Shown in pieces: positions 23,270-34,522 of a DNA stretch of 64,000 nt. Numbering within the stretch: position 1 is the stretch's first letter; the number at the start of each line of letters is the position of its first letter. The DNA is from Drosophila miranda (taxonomy: Eukaryota; Arthropoda; Insecta; Diptera; Drosophilidae), in NCBI RefSeq assembly GCF_003369915.1, contig NC_046676.1, forward strand, positions 3,720,001-3,784,000. The letters run 5' to 3'. The translations under genes were made by a program, and so were the position numbers. Below the pieces are notes generated by a model, which saw only the letters and a list, made by a program, of their open reading frames with translations, was not told the origin of the DNA and searched no databases.

Positions 23270-23709
23270 GTGGGAATTCGCCTTCGGTGCCCGTAACGGT
23301 TATCAAATCCGTGAGATCAGCCAACCTCGGCCACGGCCTCGCCCACGGCCAGTCAATCCTCGCAGGAAGCCAACAGTAATGTTAACGCTGGAGTCTTCGG
23401 GGGATCATCCGCTCCCATGTCACCCTCTGAGCCCTACGATAACCATCCAGTAAGTCGGATCCGCGGAGAATCCAGCAGTAAATATCAGCCGACGACTCAG
23501 GCTGGCAACCCTTTTTTCAAGCCGAGTTGGACTCAAATCTTGAAGATATGTGTGACAATTTGTCGCGCTTGAAGTTTTTGGCAACTGATTTGGGCACTGA
23601 GATTGAATCGCAAAATGAGCTACTGGACAACATGAACTATAAAATCGAGGATGTCGACCTGAAGATGACCAGGCAAAACAAGGATATGAATAAATTGCTA
23701 AAAAAATAG
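23270..23709 (+). pseudogene. SNAP29 terminal exon, frameshifted (unit 6)
   Basis: Same lesions as unit 1. SNARE helix open from 23527. Confidence 0.75.
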
Positions 23710-23774
23710 TTGTAATCATCTTTATTGAATTCTTTATTATATTTATAACATAGTCATAGCATATCTCTCGCATA

Positions 23775-23888
23775 ATGAATGACCAGGCCATTGCAAATGC
23801 ATTCCTCATTTTAGTTTTCAGCTTTGTACTGATACACAAACCAAAAGACATTATTCGCGTTCACTTATTGAATAAAAAGTTCATATAA
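23775..23888 (+). CDS. 37-aa hydrophobic small ORF (unit 6)
   Basis: Open, same as unit 1. Confidence 0.3.
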   Translation: MNDQAIANAFLILVFSFVLIHKPKDIIRVHLLNKKFI

Positions 23889-23990
23889 ACGAAAAAAAAC
23901 AAACCTTTTTCTGAAAAATTGGTTGCCCAATGGGAAATATTCTCATTTCCGCACTGCACAATAGGTAGAATTGTTTTTTTTTCGAACTAG

Positions 23991-24085
23991 ATCTCGAACG
24001 AGCTGCATCACTGCAGCTGATCCGAGGGAGGGAGTCCGAGTCAGAGGAACTGGCGCTCCAGAAAGCCAGGCAAAGAGAAGAATAA
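23991..24085 (+). other. Possible orphan terminal exon (unit 6)
   Basis: Same frame and stop as in unit 1. Confidence 0.25.
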
Positions 24086-24853
24086 ATCCTTTGATTCCAC
24101 GTAGATTGCTTGCAGGGGTACATAGAACACTTGTCCGGAACCAGCACTCCCCACATAAATATCACTTCTATCCGTCGCCTGCGACTAGAAACGGTAAAAG
24201 ATTTTCTAATTATACTAGACTACAAAATTAAATTTTTTAATTACTTTTCAAATACGCAGATAGATTTGGGGCGTTAGAAATGTTTAATGAATTATTGGTT
24301 TTTCAAGGTGTGGTTTTATCTATTCGTTCTATGAACTGGCACATCTACATAAATATGTACTCAGGAGTACTTAAAAGTAGCTAATCGTGTAGAAAAAAAA
24401 CTTTGTGGGCAGTTCGACCTTTTTCGTTACAACATTTTTTTATTTATATAAAAAGTTCAATAAAAGGGAGTAGCTAAAATTAGCATATCTTGAATCAAAA
24501 TCGAGAAATATGGTTTCCCATCCTCGACGGAACGATTAACCCATTGTCGCCCAAGGCGGTTTTTTAATATTCCACCAAAAATAAAGAAAATTGAATCATT
24601 TTGGCGCTGTTACAGTGAAAGATATCGTGTGTGTGTTTTTTTTTTTTGTAGTTTCAGAGAAAAGATTTACAAACAGTGTTATTTTCCGCAGTTTAACTCA
24701 ATTTGTTATCCTGTTTAATTAAAGAGGTCATAAGTGGGCTAAGGTCGTTTTTTCATCGGTATATACTTGGTATATTTCTGAGGGTGTCACTGCCTAGCGC
24801 GCATTTTTGTAATTAACCCAAACAAGTTAAAGTTGGTAAAAAGTGTGGAAAAA

Positions 24854-25778
24854 ATGGAAGATTATTTTTCATATTGCACTCAAATGCTCAAGGAACCACT
24901 GCAACTTGGGTAAGCATCGAAATTTGATACATTTGCACAATCATGTGCTACCTAGACGCTGCCTCTTACTCTTCTAGAAAACTCGTTGGCTCTGGCTCAA
25001 AATTTGAGGTAGAACAGTCGCCATTTGGGGCTGGCGATGATGATTTTAATGTCGACGAAATGGAAGATTGTGATAACGCTCCAGATGTTGATGAAGAAGA
25101 GCTCGCTTCTCCATGGACCCAATCGTTTGAGGAACTCAAAAAATTGATGGAGCCGATCAATGAGAACATTTTTAAGCGCATCACACGTGAGAGGCACCAG
25201 GGCCGAGGTCTGGTGCCAGACAAGGCTCGTGTCGCTGTGCGCTATAGTGGTTATTGGGAAGGCGAGAGTTCTCCTTTTGATTCCTCATTGATGCGCCGAA
25301 CTAAATTATATTTTGAGACCGGTGCCGGTTGGCCTCCAGGCTGCTGTACTTACCATGCGCCCATATGAAAAAGCCGAGTTTATTATATCCTATAAGTTGC
25401 TATTAGGCGAATGCTCGGTGTATTTTTATGCAGGCTCAAGCCAAGCAGCCCGATAACAATGAGATCAGTGCTAAGATTACTGACCTGGACAAGAAAATCA
25501 AAAAATACAAAGAGTCATCTCAGGAAATTTGGACTCGTGCGTTGTCAGGCCAGAAGTTTAAAGAAGTAAAGGATGAAACCAAATGTAATCCCAGTGTTGA
25601 AGAACTTGTGAAGGAGCTTGAGACTTCCGAAAAATCGTCGGTGGGACTTTTGCGGGGTGCCTATATAAACTCGGACATTGTAATGTTATCCAAAATGGCC
25701 AAGGAGCACAAAATGAAACTATCGGTGTCCCCTATTGACGAGAATGACTTGACGTTGTCCAAGCTAAATCTGCACTGA
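24854..25778 (+). pseudogene. shu: shutdown-like gene, triply deleted (unit 6)
   Basis: Exon 1 24854-24909; exon 2 from 24978. It has the 14-bp deletion at about 25330, the 513-bp deletion at about 25405 and a further 8-bp loss (GCGAATGCTCGG) at about 25411. The C-terminal frame is open only from 25428. Confidence 0.85.
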
Positions 25779-26152
25779 TGTGTTTCCCATTGAAGGATTA
25801 ATCCATTTAAATAAACAACAGACAACCAAATTGAATATTTTACATTAGTTCTAGAAGAACTTAACGTTTATGTTGTACATACTGAAGAGTATGAAAATGA
25901 AATGTGTTTTATAAATACGGGTACAAGAATATATTTACGTTCTGTTGGTCAGAAAATGTCATCTGTTTTTGGAATATATTTTGTTTTTAAGCTGAAGCTC
26001 TGAGGACTATTTATTACTTATTTGATTGAATTTATATTCAGGTAGTCACATAAATCAACAGTTTGTTGTGTTTGGGCTCACAAAGTGAGAAGGATGTTTT
26101 ACGTGTAAGAAGTTGGATGACTAACAACGTAGATATATGTAGGAGTAATTAT

Positions 26153-26595
26153 TTAAAAATTGGAGGAATGACGATTTAGATCCTCAACCTTAAGATGTGT
26201 ATCCTTTGGATTTTGCACTACCAAAACGGTTATCTTGCCATCAGGTGTTAGCAGGACCTCGTGGAATCTGGTACGGACTCGCAACATGGTCAGGAGCTGT
26301 GTTGGCTCCATTTTTGATAGAAATGCCTGACACTTTTCACGCGAATTCTCATAAAGACAGGCATGTTGAAGTGCGTCTTGGCGTTCCATTGACGTTTTGA
26401 TCGGCACACCGGAACGATTCATGATTAATATTTCTTCAACCCCTGGCTTTTCCTCTAAAAGTCGGTATACCTCATCAATATAACTCTTGGTACGCTTGGG
26501 CTGTGGAATTGGCGATTAGTTAGTTGAATTATAATACTTTGAGGTATACATTTGATAGATAGGTATGTGCAAACCTCAGTTTCGGCTGCCTGCAT
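26153..26595 (-). CDS. Roadblock-like dynein light chain (unit 7)
   Basis: Exons 26575-26595 and 26153-26500. Open, MEPTQ form. Confidence 0.8.
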
Positions 26596-26733
26596 TGTGT
26601 GTAGTGTATCTCAGAGCTCTACGCTTTGAGATCAGCTGGTAGCTCAAAATTAATGAATTTACTTGTTTGAATCAACTATCGCTAAGCTTGCTACATCATC
26701 TTTATTGGTATAATTTAACACTATAAAAAGTGA

Positions 26734-26928
26734 TTAGGCACACACTCCATCTACTCCATCAGCCCATCGTTTGGCACTGACTTTCGTCATAAATAAAACC
26801 ATTGCTAGAATAATCAACAACAGAAAAAATAACAATTTAAGTCTCATCTTAGCCGCTATCTTTAGTTCCAAATGTTTTCGTACGAAGTCATAAACAGTTT
26901 TTGTACTATCAACAATTAACACACACAT
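26734..26928 (-). CDS. 64-aa membrane ORF (unit 7)
   Basis: Open, with Phe to Leu at the start of the helix (LKLLFFLLL). Confidence 0.5.
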   Translation of the reverse strand: MCVLIVDSTKTVYDFVRKHLELKIAAKMRLKLLFFLLLIILAMVLFMTKVSAKRWADGVDGVCA

Positions 26929-27322
26929 TTTAAACCATGAAAATGGAATTATGACTGGATTGAATGGAGTGAAAACTCAAATTTAATTTAAAATTTAAAA
27001 AAATTTTGGCGGCTAGTTTCAAATTGACCAAAAGGGTATGTTAATGCAAGCAGTTTATTTAAGTGTGAACTGCTTGCTCAACAAAATTCACAAATTTCCG
27101 ATTTTTGTGGAGAGACCTGTTTGGTGCTGCGCGTTAAGTCTCGCAGACTCTTTTGATGACATAGGTTCGAGACCGCCCGGAGACAAGGACTCAAAATTCG
27201 AATTTGAATGCGTTTTTTAAATGAATCGCTGAGAGCGGCGGGTGCTGCCCCTCTCTTTGGCCGGGTTAATTTTACAATAATTAATGCCGTAAATGCAAGA
27301 GGGAGGTAGATTGATTGAACAG

Positions 27323-27765
27323 GTGGGAATTCGCCTTCGGTGCCCGTAACGGTTATCAAATCCGTGAGAGATCAGCCAACCTCGGCCACGGCCTCGCCCA
27401 CGGCCAGTCAATCCTCGCAGGAAGCCAACAGTAATGTTAACGCTGGAGTCTTCGGGGGATCATCCGCTCCCATGTCACCCTCTGAGCCCTACGATAACCA
27501 TCCAGTAAGTCGGATCCGCGGAGAATCCAGCAGTAAATATCAGCCCGACGACTCAGGCTGGCAACCCTTTTTTCAAGCCCAGTTGGACTCAAATCTTGAA
27601 GATATGTGTGACAATTTGTCGCGCTTGAAGTTTTTGGCAACTGATTTGGGCACTGAGATTGAATCGCAAAATGAGCTACTGGACAACATGAACTATAAAA
27701 TCGAGGATGTCGACCTGAAGATGACCAGGCAAAACAAGGATATGAATAAATTGCTAAAAAAATAG
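27323..27765 (+). pseudogene. Snap29: SNAP29 3' terminal exon with open frame (unit 7)
   Basis: This is the only copy whose frame runs unbroken from the presumed acceptor (GAACAG ending at 27322) to the stop. It encodes a Ser/Thr/Ala-rich linker (SVRDQPTSATASPTASQSSQ), a stretch with PMSPSEPYDNHPVSRIRGES, and the complete C-terminal SNARE helix. It still lacks the upstream exon or exons with the first SNARE helix and start codon, so it is a 5'-truncated gene fragment unless an exon outside the unit is used. The shared open frame makes it the best guide to the ancestral sequence. Confidence 0.75.
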
Positions 27766-27830
27766 TTGTAATCATCTTTATTGAATTCTTTATTATATTT
27801 ATAACATAGTCATAGCATATCTCTCGCATA

Positions 27831-27944
27831 ATGAATGACCAGGCCATTGCAAATGCATTCCTCATTTTAGTGTTCAGCTTTGTACTGATACACAAACCAA
27901 AAGAAATTATTCGCGTTCACTTATTGAATAAAAAGTTCATATAA
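27831..27944 (+). CDS. 37-aa hydrophobic small ORF (unit 7)
   Basis: Open, Asp to Glu as in unit 4. Confidence 0.3.
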   Translation: MNDQAIANAFLILVFSFVLIHKPKEIIRVHLLNKKFI

Positions 27945-28046
27945 ACGAAAAAAAACAAACCTTTTTCTGAAAAATTGGTTGCCCAATGGGAAATATTCTC
28001 ATTTCCGCACTGCACAATAGGTAGAATTGTTTTTTTTTCGAACTAG

Positions 28047-28141
28047 ATCTCGAACGAGCTGCATCACCGCAGCTGATCCGAGGGAGGGAGTCCGAGTCAG
28101 AGGAACTGGCGCTCCAGAAAGCCAGGCAAAGAGAAGAATAA
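28047..28141 (+). other. Possible orphan terminal exon (unit 7)
   Basis: Same frame and stop; one Leu to Pro change (CTG to CCG). Confidence 0.25.
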
Positions 28142-28910
28142 ATCCTTTGATTCCACGTAGATTGCTTGCAGGGGTACATAAAACACTTGGCCGGAACCAG
28201 CACTCCCCACATAAATATCACTTCTATCCGTCGCCTGCGACTAGAAACGGTAAAAGATTTTCTAATTATACTAGACTACAAAATTAAATTTTTTAATTAC
28301 TTTTCAAATACACAGATAGATTTGGGGCGTTAGAAATGTTTAATGAATTATTGGTTTTTCATGGTGTGGTTTTATCTATTCGTTCTATGAACTGGCACAT
28401 CTACATACATATGTACTCAGGAGTACTTAAAAGTAGCTAATCGTGTAGAAAAAAAACTTTGTGGGCAGTTCGACCTTTTTCGTTACAACATTTTTTTATT
28501 TATATAAAAAGTTCAATAAAAGGGAGTAGCTAAAATTAGCATATCTTGAATCAAAATCGAGAAATATGGTTTCCCATCCTCGACGGAACGATTAACCCAT
28601 TGTCGCCCAAGGCGGTTTTTTAATATTCCACCAAAAATAAAGAAAATTGAATCATTTTGGCGCTGTTACAGTGAAAGATATCGTGTGTGTGTGTTTTTTT
28701 TTTTGTAATTTCAGAGAAAAGATTTACAAACAGTATTATTTTCCGCAGTTTAACTCAATTTGTTATCCTGTTTAATTAAAGAGGTCATAAGTGGGCTAAG
28801 GTCGTTTTTTCATCGGTATATACTTGGTATATTTCTGAGGGTGTCACTGCCTAGCGCGCATTTTTGTAATTAACCCAAACAAGTTAAAGTTGGTAAAAAG
28901 TGTGGAAAAA

Positions 28911-30354
28911 ATGGAAGATTATTTTTCATATTGCACTCAAATGCTCAAGGAACCACTGCAACTTGGGTAAGCATCGAAATTTGATACATTTGCACAATCA
29001 TGTGCTACCTAGACGCTGCCTCTTACTCTTCTAGAAAACTCGTTGGCTCTGGCTCAAAATTTGAGGTAGAACAGTCGCCATTTGGGGCTGGCGATGATGA
29101 TTTTAATGTCGACGAAATGGAAGATTGTGATAACGATCCAGATGTTGATGAAGAAGAGCTCGCTTCTCCATGGACCCAATCGTTTGAGGAACTCAAAAAA
29201 TTGATGGAGCCGATCAATGAGAACATTTTTAAGCGAATCACACGTGAGGGGCACCAGGGCCGAGGTCTGGTGCCAGACAAGGCACGTGTCGCTGTGCGCT
29301 ATAGTGGTTATTGGGAAGGCGAGAGTTCTCCTTTTGATTCCTCATTGATGCGCCGAACTAAATTATATTTTGAGACCGGTGCCGGTTGGCCTCCAGGCTG
29401 CTGTACTTACCATGCGCCCATATGAAAAAGCCGAGTTTATTATATCCTATAAGTTGCTATTTCACGAGATAGGCTGCCCGCCGCGCATTAAACCACGTTC
29501 AGATGGACTTTTCAAAATCGAAGTTCTTGACTTCACATTGATCGGGGACTCAGATGCCTTCGCGTCAATGGCCGCTGTGGATCGGGGCAAGTTTGCAATA
29601 GTTTACCCCAAGGCATTAGACATGCACATGCATGGCAAGGACTGTGTGAAGCGCTTTCGCTACCGCAACGCCGTCACTGCCTTCGAGCGGGCGGTAACCT
29701 CTCTAAACTATTGCCGCCTAGCCAATGATGAGGATGAGCGCAAGCAAATCGCTCTGTTGATCACTCTCAATGTAACTATGCAACTTGTAGCGTCGTGGCT
29801 CATCCACACTTATGTGTTTTTTTTAAAACTTCCAGCAAAACTTGATGATCTGCTACAATAAATTGCATAATCCCAAACGCGTGTGCATCACGATGAAAGC
29901 CTTGCGGCGTCTCACTGAAAATAAGCCTTCCTGTAAGGCCCTCTACCAGGAAGGTTGCGCCCTGTCCGCCTTAGGCGAATATAAGGATGCTCGGTGTATT
30001 TTTATGCAGGCTCAAGCCAAGCAGCCCGATAACAATGAGATCAGTGCTAAGATTACTGACCTGGACAAGAAAATCAAAAAATACAAAGAGTCATCTCAGG
30101 ACATTTGGACTCGTGCGTTGTCAGGCCAGAAGTTTAAAGAAGTAAAGGATGAAACCAAATGTAATCCCAGTGTTGAAGAACTTGTGAAGGAGCTTGAGAC
30201 TTCCGAAAAATCGTCGGTGGGACTTTTGCGGGGTGCCTATATAAACTCGGACATTGTAATGTTATCCAAAATGGCCAAGGAGCACAAAATGAAACTATCG
30301 GTGTCCCCTATTGACGAGAATGACTTGACGTTGTCCAAGCTAAATCTGCACTGA
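28911..30354 (+). pseudogene. shu: shutdown-like gene, frameshifted (unit 7)
   Basis: Exons 28911-28966, 29035-29771 and 29836-30354. The 14-bp deletion at about 29387 is the only disabling lesion. The FKBP/TPR part downstream is otherwise complete, with Asp to Gly in AAVDRGKF. Confidence 0.85.
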
Positions 30355-30728
30355 TGTGTTTCCCATTGAAGGATTAATCCATTTAAATAAACAACAGACA
30401 ACCAAATTGAATATTTTACATTAGTTCTAGAAGAACTTAACGTTTATGTTGTACATACTGAAGAGTATGAAAATGAAATGTGTTTTATAAATACGGGTAC
30501 AAGAATATATTTACGTTCTGTTGGTCAGAAAATGTCATCTGTTTTTGGAATATATTTTGTTTTTAAGCTGAAGCTCTGAGGACTATTTATTACTTATTTG
30601 ATTGAATTTATATTCAGGTAGTCACATAAATCAACAGTTTGTTGTGTTTGGGCTCACAAAGTGAGAAGGATGTTTTACGTGTAAGAAGTTGGATGACTAA
30701 CAACGTAGATATATGTAGGAGTAATTAT

Positions 30729-31171
30729 TTAAAAATTGGAGGAATGACGATTTAGATCCTCAACCTTAAGATGTGTATCCTTTGGATTTTGCACTACCAA
30801 AACGGTTATCTTGCCATCAGGTGTTAGCAGGACCTCGTGGAATCTGGTACGGACTCGCAACATGGTCAGGAGCTGTGTTGGCTCCATTTTTGATAGAAAT
30901 GCCTGACACTTTTCACGCGAATTCTCATAAAGACAGGCATGTTGAAGTGCGTCTTGGCGTTCCATTGACGTTTTGATCGGCACACCGGAACGATTCATGA
31001 TTAATATTTCTTCAACCCCTGGCTTTTCCTCTAAAAGTCGGTATACCTCATCAATATAACTCTTGGTACGCTTGGGCTGTGTAATTGGCGATTAGTTAGT
31101 TGAATTATAATACTTTGAGGTATACATTTGATAGATAGGTATGTGCAAACCTCAGTTTCGGCTGCCTGCAT
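30729..31171 (-). CDS. Roadblock-like dynein light chain (unit 8)
   Basis: Exons 31151-31171 and 30729-31076. Open, MEPTQ form; acceptor TTACACAG. Confidence 0.8.
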
Positions 31172-31309
31172 TGTGTGTAGTGTATCTCAGAGCTCTACGC
31201 TTTGAGATCAGCTGGTAGTTCAAAAATAATGAATTTACTTGCTTGAATCAACTATCGCTAAGCTTGCTACATCATCTTTATTGGCATAATTTAACACTAT
31301 AAAAAGTGA

Positions 31310-31504
31310 TTAGGCACACACTGCATCTACTCCATCAGCCCATCGTTTGGCACTGAATTTCGTCATAAATAAAACCATTGCTAGAATAATCAACAACAGA
31401 AAAAAGAACAATTTAAGTCTCATCTTAGCTGCTATCTTTAGTTCCAAATGTTTTCGTACGAAGTCATAAACAGTTTTTGTACTATCAACAATTAACACAC
31501 ACAT
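31310..31504 (-). CDS. 64-aa membrane ORF (unit 8)
   Basis: Open, with the same tail variant as unit 6. Confidence 0.5.
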   Translation of the reverse strand: MCVLIVDSTKTVYDFVRKHLELKIAAKMRLKLFFFLLLIILAMVLFMTKFSAKRWADGVDAVCA

Positions 31505-31895
31505 TTTAAACCATGAAAATGGAAATATGACTGGATTGAATGGAGTGAAAACTCAAATTTAATTTAAAATTTAAAAAAATTTTGGCGGCTAGTTTCAAAT
31601 TGACCAAAAGGGTATGTTAATGCAAGCAGTTTATTTAAGTGTGAACTGCTTGCTCAACAAAATTCACAAATTTCCGATTTTTGTGGAGAGCCCTGTTTGG
31701 TGCTGCGCGTTAAGTCTCGCAGACTCTTTTGATGACATAGGTTCGAGACCGCCCGGAGACAAAGACTCAAAATTCGAATTTGAATGCGTTTTTGAAATGA
31801 ATCGCTGAGAGCGGCGGGTGCCCCTCTCTTTGGCCGGGTTAATTTTACAATAATTAATGCCGTAAATGCAAGAGGGAGGTAGATTGATTGAACAG

Positions 31896-32354
31896 GTGGG
31901 AATTCGCCTTCGGTGCCCGTGTAACGGTTATCAAATCTCCGTGAGATCAGCCAACCTCGGCCACGGCCTCCTCGCCCACGGCCTCGCCCACGGCCAGTCA
32001 ATCCTCGCAGGAAGCCAACAGTAATGTTAACGCTGGAGTCTTCGGGGGATCATCCGCTCCCATGTCACCCTCTGAGCCCTACGATAACCATCCAGTAAGT
32101 CGGATCCGCGGAGAATCCAGCAGTAAATATCAGCCGACGACTCAGGCTGGCAACCCTTTTTTCAAGCCCAGTTGGACTCAAATCTTGAAGATATGTGTGA
32201 CAATTTGTCGCGCTTGAAGTTTTTGGCAACTGATTTGGGCACTGAGATTGAATCGCAAAATGAGCTACTGGACAACATGAACTATAAAATCGAGGATGTC
32301 GACCTGAAGATGACCAGGCAAAACAAGGATATGAATAAATTGCTAAAAAAATAG
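31896..32354 (+). pseudogene. SNAP29 terminal exon, broken (unit 8)
   Basis: 2-bp insertions at GCCCGTGTAACGG and AAATCTCCG add in-frame stops. The 12-bp coding repeat is expanded with an extra triplet. SNARE helix open from 32172. Confidence 0.75.
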
Positions 32355-32419
32355 TTGTAATCATCTTTATTGAATTCTTTATTATATTTATAACATAGTC
32401 ATAGCATATTTCTCGCATA

Positions 32420-32533
32420 ATGAATGACCAGGCCATTGCAAATGCATTCCTCATTTTAGTTTTCAGCTTTGTACTGATACACAAACCAAAAGAAATTATT
32501 CGCGTTCACTTATTGAATAAAAAGTTCATATAA
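32420..32533 (+). CDS. 37-aa hydrophobic small ORF (unit 8)
   Basis: Open, with Asp to Glu. Confidence 0.3.
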   Translation: MNDQAIANAFLILVFSFVLIHKPKEIIRVHLLNKKFI

Positions 32534-32635
32534 ACGAAAAAAAACAAACCTTTTTCTGAAAAATTGGTTGCCCAATGGGAAATATTCTCATTTCCGCACT
32601 GCATAATAGGTAGAATTGTTTTTTTTTCGAACTAG

Positions 32636-32730
32636 ATCTCGAACGAGCTGCATCACTGCAGCTGATCCGAGGGAGGGAGTCCTAGTCAGAGGAACTGGCG
32701 CTCCAGAAAGCCAGGCAAAGAGAAGAATAA
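32636..32730 (+). other. Possible orphan terminal exon with stop (unit 8)
   Basis: A G to T change makes GAG into TAG (GAGTCCTAG) at about 32683, so the frame is cut about halfway. Confidence 0.25.
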
Positions 32731-32760
32731 ATCCTTTGATTCCACGTAGATTGCTTGCAG

Positions 32761-32764
32761 GGGT
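32761..32764 (+). repeat. Target site duplication, left (GGGT)
   Basis: The uninterrupted units read GCAGGGGTACAT at this point. Here GCAGGGGT abuts the LTR start, and GGGTACAT follows the last LTR at 57474-57477. A 4-bp duplication is usual for Ty3/gypsy integrases. Confidence 0.9.
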
Positions 32765-34522
32765 TGTAACGCTTGGATCAGCCGAGAGAGCTAGTTCGCA
32801 GCGCCATCTAGTGGTCGGCACCGTAATGGCCGTGGCAGAGCATACACCCTCTATGGGCTAGGTTTGGGAGGTCACGAAAAGGGGCATAGGAAAGGGTGAT
32901 AGATTTAACAGCCCAGATTGTCAACTTTCTCTGGCATTTCCCTTGTTCTATGAGAGGGCCCGAAGGTTCTAGCATGTTGAGGGGCTTGGCTTCGGTCTCT
33001 TCCCGCTTTGGCGCTCGACCCGAGCATTCGTTTTCTTTTATCAGAAAAAAAAAATATATATTTTTATCTAAGTGCTTCAGAAACGAGAAAGTCTCGAGTT
33101 AATTCGGCGTTAGTTTTTCCAAGCTAGGACCGGCTATTGGCGCAGTTTATACGGCAGAAGAGGAACGCCGTGTCGTCGCATTTTCATTACAATACCGACC
33201 CGGTTCAGCTTCACGGATCCAAAGACGCCGAGGCGTCGAGTAGATCGAGAGGCCGAGGGACGCAAAAGGGGTCCAGAGGAGCAGCCGAAGCTGCGGTGGA
33301 AAATTTACAGGCCCAAGTACCCGGGCACCAACGACGCTAGCGGCAGTTGAGTGGTTTTTGGAAGAGGAAAAAAACTCCATCTTCTGGTGGGAGAGCGAGA
33401 CAAGGAAGGGCTACATAGCGCAGACTGAGCGCGACCAAGAACAGTCTGAGATTTCGAGTGGCGGCGCGAGTGGTCGTCGAAAACAGCCCGATTGCGGAAG
33501 GTCGGGAAGAGATCGGGAAGGCAGAAATTTGAAAAGAAATAATATGTGTATTGTCGAGTGTTTTATGTTAATTTAAATAATTTTTTTTTGTTAGTTTTTT
33601 TTGAGAAAGACATCGGCAGTCGGCAAGGGGCGGCGCGAACGAGAAAAAGAAAAGGGGCGAGAAAGTTTTTTTTTAATGTAATGAGTCGCTCAAAGTAAGT
33701 GTGGAGAGAGGAAAGTGGGGAATTTGTGAGTGAGTTTTTGTTGTGCTTTATGCCACTCCCTATCGGAGTTCTCGTTCCAGGTCCGATTCTCCTCCGGAAA
33801 GCTCTTTCGTCGGTGGACATGCGGATCTGCGGTTGAGTGTGAAAGAGAAATGTAAAAGACTCAACTCGAACGATTTGACTCGAGTCCCACTGAACAAGTA
33901 AAGAGGAGAGGGACAAATACTTTATATGCTTCCCCCCTTACTGTTTCTATTTCTTCCCCCCTTTCGGTTTGGCCGTTGTTAATCTTTTTATATGTGAAAT
34001 AATTATTCATTTTGTTTATCACTATTATTAAGTCATTTTGAAATTCCATCTATTTTATCTGTTTTATGCGTACCTATTTTTGGGTTAGGTTTAGTTTTAG
34101 TTTAGAAATTTGTTTATGTAGGGTTCAATAAATTTTATAATGTTCTAGAATATAGTTTTTGTTTGCCTTCGGCTAGCCAGATGCCCCTGAGAGCCCCATG
34201 AGAACGCAGAGGGGTCATTCCGTGAAAATTGCGACCTAGGGATGGCCAAGGAAGGGAGGGTCAATCCGCTTCAACGAGATCGGAGGCGAGGAAAAGCGTT
34301 CGGGAACAGGTAGAAGAAAGAGCCAATTATGTGTTCAGTCGAATTTTAGGTCCAAATTAACTCTCGTCGTAGCACGCACAGATTATAACCTTGTAATAAT
34401 GAGAATAGGCATTAAGTGAGAGGAGGGCAAGATCACCACCCCAACTAGCCGACGAGCCTCCCAGCCGGGAATATCCGCGTGCCCCCTTCTCTCACTCCCC
34501 GACACCTGCCAAGTTCGTTACA
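32765..34522 (+). repeat. LTR1 (5' LTR of copy 1)
   Basis: About 1758 bp, beginning TGTAAC and ending GTTACA, a perfect 6-bp terminal inverted repeat. It holds an AATAAA at 34127-34132 that could define R/U5, an A/T-rich TATATATTTT stretch near 33055 and several short open frames without recognisable content. Private state CCCGCTTTGG where the other three read CCCGTTTTGG. Confidence 0.92.
32801..32814 (-). promoter_or_regulatory. CTCF-consensus-like site in LTR1
   Basis: The minus strand reads CCACTAGATGGCGC, a full match to the CTCF core CCASYAGRKGGCRS. Position is 37 bp from the LTR start. Confidence 0.5.

Larger units (their letters stand above)
21810..25861 (+). repeat. Array unit 6 (short type)
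   Basis: 4052 bp. Both shu-like deletions plus a private 8-bp deletion. Confidence 0.95.
25862..30437 (+). repeat. Array unit 7 (long type)
   Basis: 4576 bp. It has the 14-bp shu-like deletion without the 513-bp one, and the only open SNAP29 exon. Confidence 0.95.

Noticed and set aside
33137..33576. Open frames of about 67-77 codons inside the LTRs
   Set aside because: Arg/Gly-rich low-complexity translations with no domain; the frames vary between LTRs through 1-bp indels.
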